This document shows positions 32,589-44,744 of a DNA stretch of 64,000 nucleotides, in pieces (position 1 is the first letter of the stretch; each line of letters starts with the position of its first letter). The notes under the pieces are model-generated. The model had not been told where the DNA came from. It worked only from the letters and a program-made list of their open reading frames with translations, and did no database searches. The DNA is from Cordylochernes scorpioides (lineage: Eukaryota > Arthropoda > Arachnida > Pseudoscorpiones > Chernetidae), in contig CP092876.1 in the NCBI GenBank assembly GCA_030710605.1, forward strand, positions 63,426,115 to 63,490,114, written 5' to 3'. The translations under genes and the position numbers were made by a program.

Positions 32589-34785
32589 TCATGACAACAC
32601 AGAAGAATACACAAAATTTGAAGTCTTATTTTCTGGAGCCAAAACATAAAGATTTCTTCCTGAGTCAACTCTAGAGCAGGCAACATACAATTGCCCATGC
32701 GAGAAACAGGGTTGCTCCAAGTCAATGCCAGCAATTTTGAGGGACTGACCTTGAGCCTTGTTAATCGACATGGCAAAAGAAACTCGAATGGGGAACTGCA
32801 ATCTTTTAAAATGCAAAGGAGAATGTTTATCATCATGAATCAGTGAAAACTCTAACTCTTTTAACAAAAGAAAAGCCACCTTCCTCAGGCCTGCGACGTC
32901 TGTACAATGGGTAGCCATCCCTATCTGTCTGCGTTTCAGCCAAGAGTAGCCGTGGATATTTATTTTGGCATCTACCCCGTTCCATGCAGCCAGGATTAGG
33001 ATACCCATGTCCACATGGCCCATGAATCATATTTTTGGTTACAGTCCGAAACAGTGAAGCATCAACCTCCTCATTGGGGATTTCAGCACAAATGATCGAA
33101 TCAATCTGGTTTGGGCGAATCTTTTCTTTAAGCCACAATAAAATGTGCGCATGTGGTAGCCCTCGCTTTTGCCATTCAATGGTATAACACCAACATTGGG
33201 GCTTGCCAAAAATAACACCCTTGGTGATCAAATCTATAAGCTTGGTAACTTTCAATTGAAAAATGCGAGCAACCAAGTCATGCCGAACAAATGCACCTTG
33301 GGTGGGGAATTGCATTAGTTTTATCTCAGGCCACTCAGGATTGCATGTAAATTTAATAAAAAGGTCTGGGCGACCATATTTAAGGACATAAGCCATGCAA
33401 TCCTGGGCATATTCATGCATGTGCCTTGGACTGCCCACAAAGGAAGAAGGACGAATAACTTGTCTTCCAATAAGGGCATGACTCCTGTCAGTGCGAATAG
33501 CATCTAAAAGATTGATGTATTCGGTTGCACGAAGTTGAGCTTGATGCGCTGAGATGTAATGCAGCCCTTCAGATTCCACCTTGGCATAAATGTCGACCAG
33601 AATTTGATGGGTCAAATCTCCAAAGGCCAGTAACCAATTTGTTATGCCAGGATTACGGCTACGAATCATTAGCAGTGAAGCATAAAAATCCATGCAAGAA
33701 ACCGTCTTGTGCGCCGAAGGAACCCCATCAATCAGCTGAGGGATATGGAAATGATAACCATCTTGACCATTCCTAAAAACCAATGGGTATTGCAGGGCGT
33801 CATAAGACCTGTGAAACTCGTTAATCCTCTGCACACCACTGCCTCTTTTGGAAAGAACAATGTCACGTCTGTCACAGTTTTCCTGCACAATAACAATGGC
33901 AACCTCATTAATGGTTGGAGCATTGAATGTGCGAGGATGGTGTCCAGGCGGTGCTTTGTCAGCCTTAATGACCAACTTGTAATCAGGAGAAGGCATTTTT
34001 TCAATGGAAGCTTTGAACAAATGGACATAAGGATTATGTCGATGCAACATATCTTGCAAAATGCTAACAATGTGGGGCTTAGTGATGGGAAAGTTTCTAT
34101 GGCGGGTGGCAACCTCTGCACTACTATCTCCGATGAAGAAAACCTGAAGGAATGCTGGCTGTAGTTGGCGGCTATCAGAGTTGAGTGGTGGCAAAACAGA
34201 GCCAATTCTATGATAGACCTGGCCTTGGACCTTAAACGTTGGCATGTAACCTGGCAACACAACACGACTACCACACCCAAAAGATGTCATTTGGAAGGCA
34301 TTGTTATAGTGACGGACACGTTGCATGAACTCAGCCGAGTGAGGAGAAGACCCATCGAGCAGAGTTCTGAGAGCTTCTGGGGGTTCAGGTAAATCAGGAA
34401 TTCTGACCTTCCCTGCAGAACAGCACATTCCAGGCCGCTCACCATTGTACTTAAAGGCAGTACAATGCATACATTGTTTATCCATATGGCCAATCTGTTC
34501 ATAATTCAGGGCCGGATTGTAATGGAAAGCAGCATTGAGCATATCAGCCCAAGTGCTAGCTCGTTGCCTGAAGTGCCGCAACCGGTCAGCTTCCTGTCGT
34601 GTTTGGGACTGCTGGGGAGTCTCTGATGCGCGTTGAACTCTGTGGCGCAGCCGGTCACTTGGAGGCGGGCTTGAGACTGTTGAGGATTCTCCAATGTGCG
34701 GCTACTTTGGCCTCTAGCAGCTCGGGCAGCCATGCGGTGAGCTGCAGGAGTTCTTACTCCAATTGCAGATATTTTGCGAGGCATA
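32589..34785 (-). pseudogene. Helitron Rep-helicase gene, frameshifted and internally deleted
   Basis: The frame opens MPRKISAIGVRTPAAHRM at 34785, shifts frame near 34590, and runs 582 codons (34581-32833). Recognisable parts are the Cys-rich N-terminal segment (CMHCTAFKYNGERPGMC), PSSFVGSPRHMHEYAQD, the Rep motif FIKFTCNPEWPE, the HUH motif GLPHAHILLW (His-Ala-His codons near 33146-33154) and HGPCGHGYPNPGCMERGRC. After DGYPLYRRRRPEEGG the protein jumps, with a frame change, to the extreme helicase C-terminus (PIRVSFAMSINKAQGQS and QLYVACSRV, 32833-32589). The catalytic tyrosines and nearly all helicase motifs are missing. A full-length protein is about 1,400 residues or more. Confidence 0.85.
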
Positions 34786-34859
34786 TCAAATGGGATGATT
34801 AAATTTGAAAATATGTCCTGAAAAAACAGAAATAGCACAATCAGTACCAAAAATATTTT

Positions 34860-36464
34860 TGTATATATAAAAAAAAGCTTTTAAGGAAAACAGTGCAGAC
34901 CCAAAACAAATCCAAAGTATCAGAATAAGTTACAGAACAAAACTGATTATCTAGTAGAAAAGGCAGAAGTATGTTGGAAATATATATAGATAGGGAGATA
35001 GGGCGCACTCAACTATAGGGAAAAAAGCATACTACCCATCTTATCAATAAGGTCTGCCTTTTTAATAATAGTATTATCTCATATTCAAAGAAAAGTAACA
35101 AAACAAAGGCCATCACAACAATAACTAAACATTGTCCACACATAGCATCATTAAGTTTGTAAATATAAAATCAACATTGTTCACTAACCATAACTTGGTA
35201 ACTAAAACAAATTTCTCTCTCAACATTTCAGCAGAAAAAAAATAAGGTTAAAAAATCTAATGGCAAGACATGCCAAACAGGTCAATCTTTAGAATGCTCA
35301 ACTATTTTTTTTTCCCTAGCCTAATATCTGCGTAGACAAAAAGAGAGCAGCATAATAGAACTACCACAAACAAAATATACAGAAATGGCAAGCGAATAAA
35401 ACAGTAAAATGATTGGAAGGGTGAGGAGACAGGCTCTCTAATATAATTCCCCATCTCTCTCAGTAAGAAAAAAAAAATAGGGCATATAAAAATCCAAGCC
35501 AAAATACAGTCATTTTAATAAATGTCAATAAATGTTCAGTAAAAAATAAAGGGCACATGGAACTAAGGCAAATATATGACAACAACAGACTGAATTTTAA
35601 ACTATCAATGAAACATATGATTTTTTAAAGAATAACAAAACGAAGGCCATTACAACAATGACAAAACATAAGCCCATTGTTTACATACAGTAATAAAAGT
35701 TTGAAAATATTGTCAAATCTGCATTGTTTACTAACCGTAACTTTGTAAAATGTAGTGCCCTATCACACAACATGTCAGAAAAAAATAATAATACTAAAAA
35801 AAAACTAATGCCAAAATAGCATTGTTAATATTTTAGGCTGATAAAAACCAAAGGGTATATGGATTATAGACAAACACATGTTTTGGCTGTTAAATGAGAC
35901 AGTAATTCATATTAAATTTTCACTACTGTATTTTTTGCATATTGACTACTGTTTGTTTAATTTTAAGAATTATCATATTGACTGTAAAAAAAACAAAGGC
36001 CAGAACAAAAATTAATAAAAAATAAGAAAGCCATTGTTTACATACATTAACGCTAATTTTGTAAAGTTTTTTTTTAATTGCATTGTGTGAAATTACCGTA
36101 ACTTAGTAATGTAAATTTCTCGCTCAATACTTTTTGTAATAAAAAGTGACACTCGTATAGAAAGATATTTTAAAAAAAGTACGCAAGCAACTTGAAAAGA
36201 AATGCAGAACGCTCACTGGTCGCTTAATTGGCCTCGTGTTGTTACTTTGCCTCGTATTTACTCCGCGTAAGCCTCGTATTTACTCCGCGTAAAAAAAAGT
36301 TCATCAAATGAAAAAAAGAAATAGCCAAAAATACTAAGCAAAATGTAGCCGAAAATTTTCCTCAGGTTTATAAAAAGCGACATGTAAAATTTGGTACGAA
36401 TTGGTTCAGTAGTTTTTGAGTTTATCGCGAAACAGACAGACGTTGACTTTTATATATATAGAGA
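34860..36464. other. 5' leader of the inner Helitron, no gene
   Basis: AT-rich, with loosely repeated blocks around TTGTTTACATA and ACAACAATGAC. A short duplicated word TACTCCGCGTAA lies at about 36253-36292. Chance frames only. Confidence 0.5.
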
Positions 36465-36785
36465 TATTTCAAATTTGATATATACATAAAATAATAGCGA
36501 GTGATTACTTGCCCCAACACTGTCATTACGTCACTTGAAGTCACTATCCAATCCCGTCGCGCCGTGTGAGTGCGCAACGTGGTTGTTTACTTCTCGAAGT
36601 TACCATAGTGAGGCGCTGGTTGCAAGTGAAATAGAGAAAATTTGTTGATGATATTTTAATAACTCTAAGAATATTCGAGATATAAACCCGAAAATTTCCC
36701 TATAAGTTTTTATAGATGAAACTCTATATACTGTTGAAATTTCAGCCATATTGGTTACGAATTGTGGACGTGTATAGCCGACAAA

Positions 36786-36812
36786 CATACATACATACAT
36801 ACATACATACAC
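36786..36812 (+). repeat. CATA microsatellite in the outer Helitron 5' end
   Basis: About seven tandem CATA units, at the position where many arthropod Helitron 5' ends carry a GTAT run. Confidence 0.85.
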
Positions 36813-37049
36813 TGACTTTCATTTATATAGGAATAATTCCAAAAGCTATGTACCAACGTTGAATACTATATATAGCTGGAAGAATTTTATAAGATAAATT
36901 GGCAATTTGTTTTCTTTGAGAAGGATTTTCGATTTTATCCCAATTTTGATTTTTTTTTTTTATTTCGTTTACTAATTTTTCTGACAATTTATATTATTTG
37001 TAAATGAAATAAATATTGCGATACCTTTCTGAATAGATATATTCGAAAT

Positions 37050-39618
37050 GTCATAGAGGTAGTTTGGAGAGAACCAAGAGCTCTCCGGAGATGACGATGT
37101 GAATATATATGAATTGTTATAGGATCTAGTTTAGAGAGGGCAAAGAGTTCTCCGGAGATGACGATGTGAATTTATCTGAATTGTTAAAGAAGATATTTAG
37201 AGAGGGCCAAGAGATCTCCAGATATGACGATGTGAATATATCTGAATTGTTATAGGAGCAATTTTAGAGAGGGCTAAGAGATCTCTAGAGATGACGGTTT
37301 GAATGTATCTTAATTTTCATAGGAACTAGTTTAGAGAGGGCCAAAAGCTCTCCAGAGATCACGATGTGAATATATCTGAATTGTTATAGGAGCTAGTTTA
37401 AAAAGGGCAAAGAGATCTCCAGAGAAGACGATGTGAATATATCTGATTTGCTATAGAGCTAGTTTAGAGAGGGCCAAGACTTCTCCAGAGAAGTCGATGT
37501 AAATATATCTGAATTTATATAAGAGCTAGTTTGGAGAGGGCCAAAAGATCTCTGAAAGTGTAGATGTGAATATATCTCAATTGTTATAGGAGATAGTTTG
37601 GAGAGGGCCAAGAGCTCTAAGAAATTACGATGTGAATATATCTGAATTGTTATAGGAGCTAGTTTAGAGAGCGCCTCGAGCTTTAAGGGATGACGATGTG
37701 AATATATCTCGAGTGTTAAAGGAGCTAGTTCAGAGAGGGCCAAGAGCTCTAATAAATGACGATGTGAATATAACTGAATTGTTATAGAGCTAGTTTAGAG
37801 AGGGCCAAGAGCTCAAAAAGATGACGATGTGAATATATCTTAATTGTTATAGGAGCTAGTTGAGAGAGGGACAAGAGCTCTCCAGAGATGATATTGTGAA
37901 TGTTTCTCAATTGTTATAGGAGCTAGTTCTGAGAAGGCAAAAGATATCCAGAGATGACGATGTGAATATATCTCAATTGTTATAGGAGCTAGTTTGGAGA
38001 GGGCCAAGAGCTCTAAGAGATTACGATGTGAATATATCTTAATTGTTATAGGAACTAGTTTAGAGGGCGCCTGGAGCTCTAAGAGATGACGATGTGAATA
38101 TATCTCAATTGTAATAGGAGCTAGTTCAGAGAGGGCCAAGAGCTCTAATAAATGACGATGTGAATATATCTCGATTGTTATAGGAGCTAGTTCAGAGAGG
38201 GCAAAAGATCTCCAGAAATGACGATGTGAATATATCTTAATTGTTATAGGAGCTAGTTTAGAGAGAGCCAAGAGCTCTAAGAGATTACGATGTGAATATA
38301 TCTTAATTGTTATAGGAACTAGTTTAGAGGGCGCCTGGAGCTCTAAGAGATGACGATGTGAATATATCTCAATTGTAATAGGAGCTAGTTCAGAGAGGGC
38401 CAAGAGCTCTAATAAATGACGATGTGAATATATCTCGATTGTTATAGGAGCTAGTTCAGAGAGGGCAAAAGATCTCCAGAAATGACGATGTGAATATATC
38501 TTAATTGTTATAGGAGCTAGTTTAGAGAGAGCCAAGAGATTCCAGAAATGACGATGTGAATATATCTGAATTGTTATAGGAGCTAGTTTAGAAAGGGCCA
38601 AGAGAATTCCAGAAATGACGATGTGAATATATCTGAATCGTTATAGGAGGTAGTTTAGAGGGAGCCAAGAGGTCTCCAGAGATGACGATGTGAATATATC
38701 TGAATTGTTATAGGAGCTAGTTTAGAGAGGGCCAAGAGATTCCGGAGATGACGATGTGAATATATCTGAATTGTTATAGGAGCTAGTTTAGAAAGGGCCA
38801 AGAGAATTCCAGAAATGACGATGTGAATATATCTGAATCGTTGTAGGAGGTAGTTTAGAGAGAGCCAAGAGGTCTCCAGAGATGACGATGTGAATATATC
38901 TGAATTGTTATAGGAGCTAGTTTAGAAAGGGCCAAGAGAATTCCAGAGTTGACGATGTGAATATATCTCAATTGTTATAGGAGCTAGTTCACAGAGAGGG
39001 CCAAGAGCTCTAAGAGATGACGATGTGAATATATCTCAATTGTTATAGGAGCTAGTTTAAAGAGAGCCAAGAACTCTCCAGAGATACCGATTTGAATGTT
39101 TCTCAATTGTTATAGGAGCTAGTTTAGAGAGGGCAAAATATATCCAGAGATGACGATTTGAATATATCTGAATTGTTATAGAAGCTAGTTTAGAGAGGGC
39201 CAAGAGATATCCGGAGATGACGATGTTAATATATCTGAATTGTTATAGGAGCTATTTTAGAGAGGGCCAAGAGATATCCAGAGATGACGATGTCAATATA
39301 TCTGAATTGTTATAGGAGTTAGTTTAGAGAGGGCCAAGAGCTCTGAGATGACGAGGTGAATATATCTGAATTGTTATAGGAGCTAGTTTAGAGAGGGCCA
39401 AGAGATCTCCGGAGATAAGGATGTGAATATATTTGAATTGTTATAGGAGATTTGCTAAGAGTGCAAAGAGTTCTCCGGAGATGACGATATGAATATATAT
39501 GAATTGTTATAGAAGATTGCTTAGAGAGGGCCAAGAGATCTCCAGATATGACGATGTGAATATATTTGAATTGTTATATGGGCTGGTTTGAAAAGGGCAA
39601 AGATATCTCTAAAGATGA
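37050..39618 (+). repeat. 67-bp satellite array, first block
   Basis: Consecutive copies of a 66-67 bp monomer with landmarks GATGACGATGTGAATATATC, TTGTTATAGGAGCTAGTTTA and GAGAGGGCCAAGAG. About 38 copies. Between 37.84 and 38.60 kb many monomers are 66 bp, giving a 253-codon minus-strand frame of repeated 22-residue units (LAPITIEIYSHRH core) that is a by-product of the repeat. A four-monomer higher-order unit of about 265 bp is duplicated at about 38.00-38.27 and 38.27-38.53 kb. Confidence 0.9.
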
Positions 39619-39621
39619 ATA

Positions 39622-41001
39622 CACTGCGTGACATTGAAAATAGAACACCAAGAAATAGTGGCCAGAAAGTGATGGAACTCGGCAGACAGAGAGAGACAGT
39701 GACGAACAATAAGTGATCTTTATTTCAAAATGATAGTCATAATACAGAGCGAGAACGGCGTCGGCTTAATAGCAAGTAGGACCACCGCGGACGGCGATGC
39801 ACGCAGCAACACGTCTAGGTAGAGAGTCAATCAGAGTACGGATGTCGTCCTGAGGGATGGCTCTCCATTCCCTCTCAACCATTTGCCACAGTTCGTCTTC
39901 TGAACGCGGCTGTAGCAAGGCATGCAAACAGCGTCCAATGATGTCCCAGACGTGCTCGATTGGTGAGAGATCAGGAGAGTACGGTGGCCAGGGAAGCATC
40001 TGTACATCTTGCAGAGCTTGTTGGCTAATGCGAGCAGTGTGCGGTCGGGCGTTTTCCTGATGATAAAGGGCATTGGGTACCCCCTGAAGGTAAGGGAGTG
40101 TCACCGGTCGCAGCACATCATCAACGTATCGTTGTGCCGTCATAGTGCCCTGAATACGAAGTAAAGGTGACCTGGAATAATACGCGATTGCGCCCCTAAC
40201 CATGATTCCACGTTGTCGCACGGTGGGGCGTTCCACAATTGCTGCCGGATTGGACCTTTCTCCACGTCGACGCCACACGCGTACACGACGACTATCACTG
40301 GACAAGCAGAAACGCGACTCATCTGAGAACACGACCTTGTGCCATTCCGTCATCCACGTCGATCTAGCCCGGCACCATTCCAAACGTTGGCGCCTATTCG
40401 GTGGGGTCAATGGCAGTCTTCTTAGCGGACAGCATGAGTGCAAGCCATTAGCAACCAATCGACGGGAAATGGTTCTGGTCGAGATGGAATGATCTAGAGT
40501 GTCTTGCACATGTTGCAGGATGGCGGTACAAGTGGCTTGTGGGGCCGCCACTGCTTGTCGAAGGATACGCCGATCCACACGTGCTGACGTCACTCTGGTT
40601 GCACCGACATTCCTATAAATTGCCACATTTTCTTGTTCCAACCATCTTCTCCACAGTCGGTGCACCGTGGACGCACCAAGGTGTGTATCAGCTGCGATTT
40701 GACGTATGGACCAACCGGCCCTTTTCAGTCCGATCACCATGCCCCTCGTAAAAGCGTCTGTCTGTTATTACACGTGTCTTATGACACAAGAACAAAATTT
40801 CTACAATGATTTTCCTTGAAGAAATAAAGACAGGAATACTGTCCTTTCTGCAAGTTCCTTCCCTTATATCTTACTCCATGTGCGCACGAGAGCTGCGCAT
40901 TTTACATCATTTGCATAACTCGGTTAGGCGCTTCTACCCTGAAATTTGCATAATTTTCTGACCACTATTTCTTGGTGTTCCATTTTCAATGTCACGCAGT
41001 G
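39622..41001 (-). mobile_element. Tc1-like transposon inserted in the satellite
   Basis: Inverted termini CACTGCGTGACATTGAAAAT, running on into ACACCAAGAAATAGTGG, at both ends and TA on each side (39620-39621 and 41002-41003). 1380 bp, against 1419 bp for the second copy at 44745-46163; most of the difference is a deletion at the transposase start. The satellite continues on both sides. Confidence 0.95.
39766..40740 (-). CDS. Tc1-like transposase, start lost and second catalytic Asp changed
   Basis: Open for 324 codons. It has a paired helix-turn-helix DNA-binding part (about residues 1-110, with GWSIRQIAADTHLGASTVH), a HTH-Tc3-like linker, and a DDE domain: VVFSDESRFCL (first Asp), HQENARPHTAR (second position, Asp changed to Glu), and PYSPDLSPIEHVWD (third, Glu). 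The usual spacing is DD34E. The second copy at 44.9 kb encodes 19 further N-terminal residues starting MPGHRKRRQF. Here a deletion between short TCTG repeats removed the start codon, so translation could only begin at an internal Met. The Asp-to-Glu change should abolish or weaken catalysis. Confidence 0.85.
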   Translation of the reverse strand: MVIGLKRAGWSIRQIAADTHLGASTVHRLWRRWLEQENVAIYRNVGATRVTSARVDRRILRQAVAAPQATCTAILQHVQDTLDHSISTRTISRRLVANGLHSCCPLRRLPLTPPNRRQRLEWCRARSTWMTEWHKVVFSDESRFCLSSDSRRVRVWRRRGERSNPAAIVERPTVRQRGIMVRGAIAYYSRSPLLRIQGTMTAQRYVDDVLRPVTLPYLQGVPNALYHQENARPHTARISQQALQDVQMLPWPPYSPDLSPIEHVWDIIGRCLHALLQPRSEDELWQMVEREWRAIPQDDIRTLIDSLPRRVAACIAVRGGPTCY

Positions 41002-41003
41002 TA

Positions 41004-42775
41004 TATCTCAATTGTTATAGTAGCTAGTTTATAGAGAGGGCCAAGAGCGCTCCAGAGATGACGATGTCAATTTATCTGAATTGTTATAGGAGCTAGTTTA
41101 GAGAGGGCCAAGAGATCTCCGGAGATGACGATGTGAATATATCTGAATTGTTATAGGAGCTAGTTTAGAGAGGGCCAAGAGATCTCCGGAGATGACGATG
41201 TCAATATATCTGAATTGTTATAGGAGCTATTTTAGAGAGGGTCAAGAGATCTCCAGAGATGACGATGTCAATATATCTGAAATATTATAGGAGCTAGTTT
41301 AGAAAGGGCCAAGAGATCTCCAGAGATGACGATGTCAATATATCTGAATTATTATAGGAGCTAGTTTAGAGAGGGCCAAGAGATCTCCAGAGATGACGAT
41401 GTGAATATAACTGAATGGTTATAGAAGCTAGTTTAAAAAGGGCTAAGAGATCTCCAGAGATGACGATGTGAATATATCTGAATTGTTATAGGAGCTAGTT
41501 TGGAGAGGGCCAAGAGCTCTCCAGAGATAACGATGTGAATATATCTAAATTGTTATAGGAGCTAGTTCAGAGAGAGCCAAGAGCTTCCATAAAAATCAAT
41601 GTGAATATATCTGAATTGTTATAGGAGCTAGATTAGAGAGGGCCAAGAGATCTCCGGAGGTGACAATGTGAATATATCTCAATTGTTATAGTAGCTAGTT
41701 TGTAGAGGGCCAAGAGCTCTCCAGAGATAACGATGTAAAAATATCTAAATTGTTATAGGAGCTAGTTCAGAGAGGGCCAAGAGATCTCCGGAGGTGACGA
41801 TGTGAATATATCTGAATTGTTATAGGAGCTAGTTTAGAGAGGGCCAAGAGCTCTCCAGAGATAACGATGTTAATATATCTAAATTGTTATAGGAGCTAGT
41901 TCAGAGAGGGCCAAGAGATCTCCAGAGATGACGATGTGAATATATCTGAATTGTTATAGGAGCTAGTTTGGAGAGGGCCAAAGAGCTCTCCAGAGATGAC
42001 GATGTGAATATATCTGAATTGTTATAGGAGCTAGTTTGGAGAGGGTCAAGAGCTCTCCAGAGATAACGATGTGAATATATCTTAATTGTTATAGGAGCTA
42101 GTTCAGAGAGAACCAAGAGCTTCCAAAAATAACAATGTGAATATATCTGAATTGTTATAGGAACTAGATTAGAGAGGGCCAAGAGCTCTAAAAGATGACA
42201 ATGTGAATATATCTCAATTGTTATAGGAGCTAGTTTAGAGAGGGCCAAGAGCTCTAAAAGATGACGATGTGAATATTACTCAATTGTTATAGGAGCTAGA
42301 TTAGAGAGGGCCAAGAGATCTCCGGAGATGACGATGTGAATATATCTCAATTGTTATAGGAGCTAGTTTAGAGAGGGCCAAGAGCTCTAAAAGATGACGA
42401 TGTGAATATATCTCAATTGTTATAGGAGCTAGTTTAGAGAGGGCCAAGAGCTCTAAAAGATGACGATGTGAATATTACTCAATTGTTATAGGAGCTAGTT
42501 TAGAGAGGGCCAAGAGCACTCCAGAGATGACGATGTGAATGTTTCTCAATTGTTATAGGAGCTAGTTTAGAGAGGGTCAAGAGATCTCCGGAGTTGACGA
42601 TGTCAATACATCTGAATTTTTATAGGAGCTAGTTTAGAGAGGGCCAATAGATCTCCAGAGATGACGATGTGAATATATCTCAATTGTTATTGGAGCTAGT
42701 TTAGAGAGGGCCAAGAGCCCTCGGGGTTGTCGATGTGAATATATCTGTATCGCTATGGATGTCTATGATCTAGAT
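41004..42775 (+). repeat. 67-bp satellite array, second block
   Basis: Same monomer as 37.05-39.62 kb, about 26 copies, interrupted from the first block only by the Tc1-like insertion. The last monomer near 42.72 kb is divergent. Confidence 0.9.
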
Positions 42776-42923
42776 TGTCACAGTAGCACCGTATTTCTAC
42801 ACAGTCTAGCCATAAATTATGTTACAAATAATTTTATAAATTAAATGATTAAGAACGAAAACTAATGGAATATAAATACATATTTTATTAGCCAATAGGA
42901 CATAGATTTTAAATATATACAAG

Positions 42924-44656
42924 CATTCAAAATGTTCTCCCTTATTTTTGACACAGGATCTCAAACGTTCGGGCCACTGATCTATGGTGGCACGCACCTT
43001 TTCTAAGGGTATTTCTTTCATTGCTCTCATAAATGCTGATTTCAATTGATCCAAATTATGATATCTTATAGAGCACACCTTCTCCTCTAAATATGCCCTC
43101 AAACTTTAACCTCAAACTCAAACTTCTGTGAACATTTTATTGCTTTGGTAATTCTTAAGTTGTTATCATTATTGTTGTTGTTTTGAATATATATAATTCG
43201 CATTATTTTCTTCTTTATTGCATTCATCTAATTTTATATGTTTGTGTTTATTTCTTTTGATTAAATATTCAAATATATATAAATAAATATATATATATAT
43301 ATATAATAATAAAAATATATAACATTATTTATTTATTTATTTATTTATCAAATCAGACGCGATATCCCTGCAAGGGATGCTTGCGTCAATAACAACACTA
43401 AATTCAGATACTATATTACAAAAAAATAATAATAATAATTACAAGATTTGAAAAGATAAGAAAGAGGACATTAAAATCATTCTTGATTTTACATCACAAC
43501 CAACAAAATAAACAAACCAAAAATATACAGATAGGTAGTAATTAAGGTTTTTTTAACCAAGAGAGAAAATCATAGATATATTTACAGAATTTTCTAAATT
43601 TAAAATACGAGTCCCTACTATTTACAAACATAAAAAGATCCTTGCATTCGATGTTTTCCCGGTTTCTGTAGCTCTGGAAGATTGGGCACTCAAGAAGCAG
43701 ATGACTGGAATCCTGCTTTCTCTTTCCACATAAACATCCCGGATCGTCTATATTTCACTGAAGTTATTGCACATTCATTGGCCTTTATGAACTCCGGAAC
43801 ATTCGTCTCCAACCATTGTTGAGTTGACTTAGCTTTGTGAGCAGGAGCTGAATCTTGTTGAAATATCCAATGTTCTCCATTAAACATTTTTGTATTCACA
43901 GGCTTTACTATTTGTTACAAAATGTCTTATTTATAGTTTTTAGCTGTATATTTTACCCCTTTGGCACAGAAGTGGAGATCTGTTACACCTTGGTAGCTAA
44001 CTCCCCACCAAACCATGACAGAAGAAGGATGGTGACTTTTTCGAGTCTTCTGACTTTCAAAGAAGCTTCTAGAGAGCTACGAGCATATATCCTATCATTC
44101 TGACGATTAATTTTTTCCTCGACAGTGAAAAATATCTCGTCTGTGAAAAGGATTCTCTCATGCCACCGACCATCATGCTGCGCCAACAACATTTTTGATC
44201 TAACCCTTCTAATATCTCTAAGTGGAGGGGTTATCAAATGACCTGTGCGTCGTTTGAAAGCTCTCAGTCCAAGGTCTTCGTTGATTATCCTTGAAACTAT
44301 CTTGAAGCTAAATTTATCTGCTTTACTAAGATTTTTTGTTTGCAGAGTGGATTTCGACGAATTCTTTCGCGAATGGCTTTTATAGCTGCTTGCGTTCGTT
44401 GCATGCGAGGTCGACTAAATCTTTCAAGGTCATCAATAGTGCAAGCCTTGTTGAACCTTTCAATGATTCGATAAACAAATTGACGCGTAATATTCAAATT
44501 TTGTAAAAGTTTTAAAAGGGTGAAAGATTTTGGCCTACCTTGTGTAAGGCAATTACAACCTTTACAATCTTTAATACCCAAACCCATTATCAAAAAACAA
44601 ATATATTTCGATTTTTTTTCTGAGCACGTGTGCACGAGATATTCAAATAAAAACAA
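42924..44656 (-). pseudogene. Mariner-type transposase in four broken pieces
   Basis: From the N-terminus: a helix-turn-helix part (44297-44656; LNITRQFVYRIIERF, RIRRNPLCKQKILV); then ILFTDEIFFTVEEKINRQND and IYARSS (first Asp; 43983-44237); then HWIFQQDSAPAHKAKSTQQW (second Asp; about 43775-43899), which ends in a shifted frame where the retroelement enters. Finally, beyond the insertion, comes the C-terminal end YLEEKVCSIRYHNLDQLKSA with ERLRSCVKNKGEHFE (42924-43102). The third catalytic region (SSPDLNP-type) is lost at the insertion. Inactive. Confidence 0.85.
43310..43760 (-). mobile_element. 5'-truncated non-LTR retrotransposon inside the mariner
   Basis: Minus-strand reading from about 43745 gives a zinc-knuckle tail CLCGKRKQDSSHLLLECP followed by FQSYRNRENIECKDLF, typical of the end of LINE polyproteins. 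After about 0.3 kb of 3' untranslated sequence the element ends in a (AAAT)n tail near 43327-43348. No clear target duplication could be fixed. Confidence 0.75.
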
Positions 44657-44744
44657 CTGTATTTTGAAAACTTAACGCGGTCAAATTAATTTTTTATCAC
44701 TGATTTGGTTTTGTAACAATATTTATGGCTAGACTAAGTATATA

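Larger units (their letters stand above)
31964..36464 (-). mobile_element. Inner Helitron with Rep-helicase remnant
   Basis: On the minus strand it starts A|TCTCTATATATATAAAAG at 36464 and ends with the hairpin CCCGGGCGAAGCCGGG, then TCATTCGTCTAG and T at 31964, so it sits between A and T as Helitrons do. At 4.5 kb it has a Rep-type frame in its 3' half and about 1.6 kb of AT-rich leader. The helicase part of the gene is mostly deleted, so it is non-autonomous now. Confidence 0.85.
31650..36832 (-). mobile_element. Outer (older) Helitron, split by a second Helitron
   Basis: The 3' terminus (minus strand) is the hairpin ACCCGGGCGTTGCCCGGGT followed by AATTCGGCTAG and T, at 31650. The 5' terminus near 36832 reads TCCTATATAAATGAAAGTC followed by a GTATG repeat, a common Helitron start in arthropods. 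Removing the inner element (31964-36464) leaves about 680 bp, a non-autonomous Helitron. The 3' part contains a two-copy repeat of about 107 bp (around TTGGCGCCGTGGATG). Confidence 0.7.
42800..44738 (-). mobile_element. Mariner-type transposon, itself interrupted by a LINE fragment
   Basis: Inverted termini share AGTCTAGCCATAAAT and TTGTTACAAA-like words, with TA on both sides (42798-42799 and 44739-44740). The minus-strand transposase is in pieces. About 0.45-0.65 kb of its middle is occupied by an inserted non-LTR retrotransposon end. Confidence 0.85.

Noticed and set aside
37840..38601. A 253-codon repetitive open frame as a repeat protein gene
   Set aside because: It is generated by 66-bp satellite monomers and disappears where monomers are 67 bp; no start context, promoter or splice signal.
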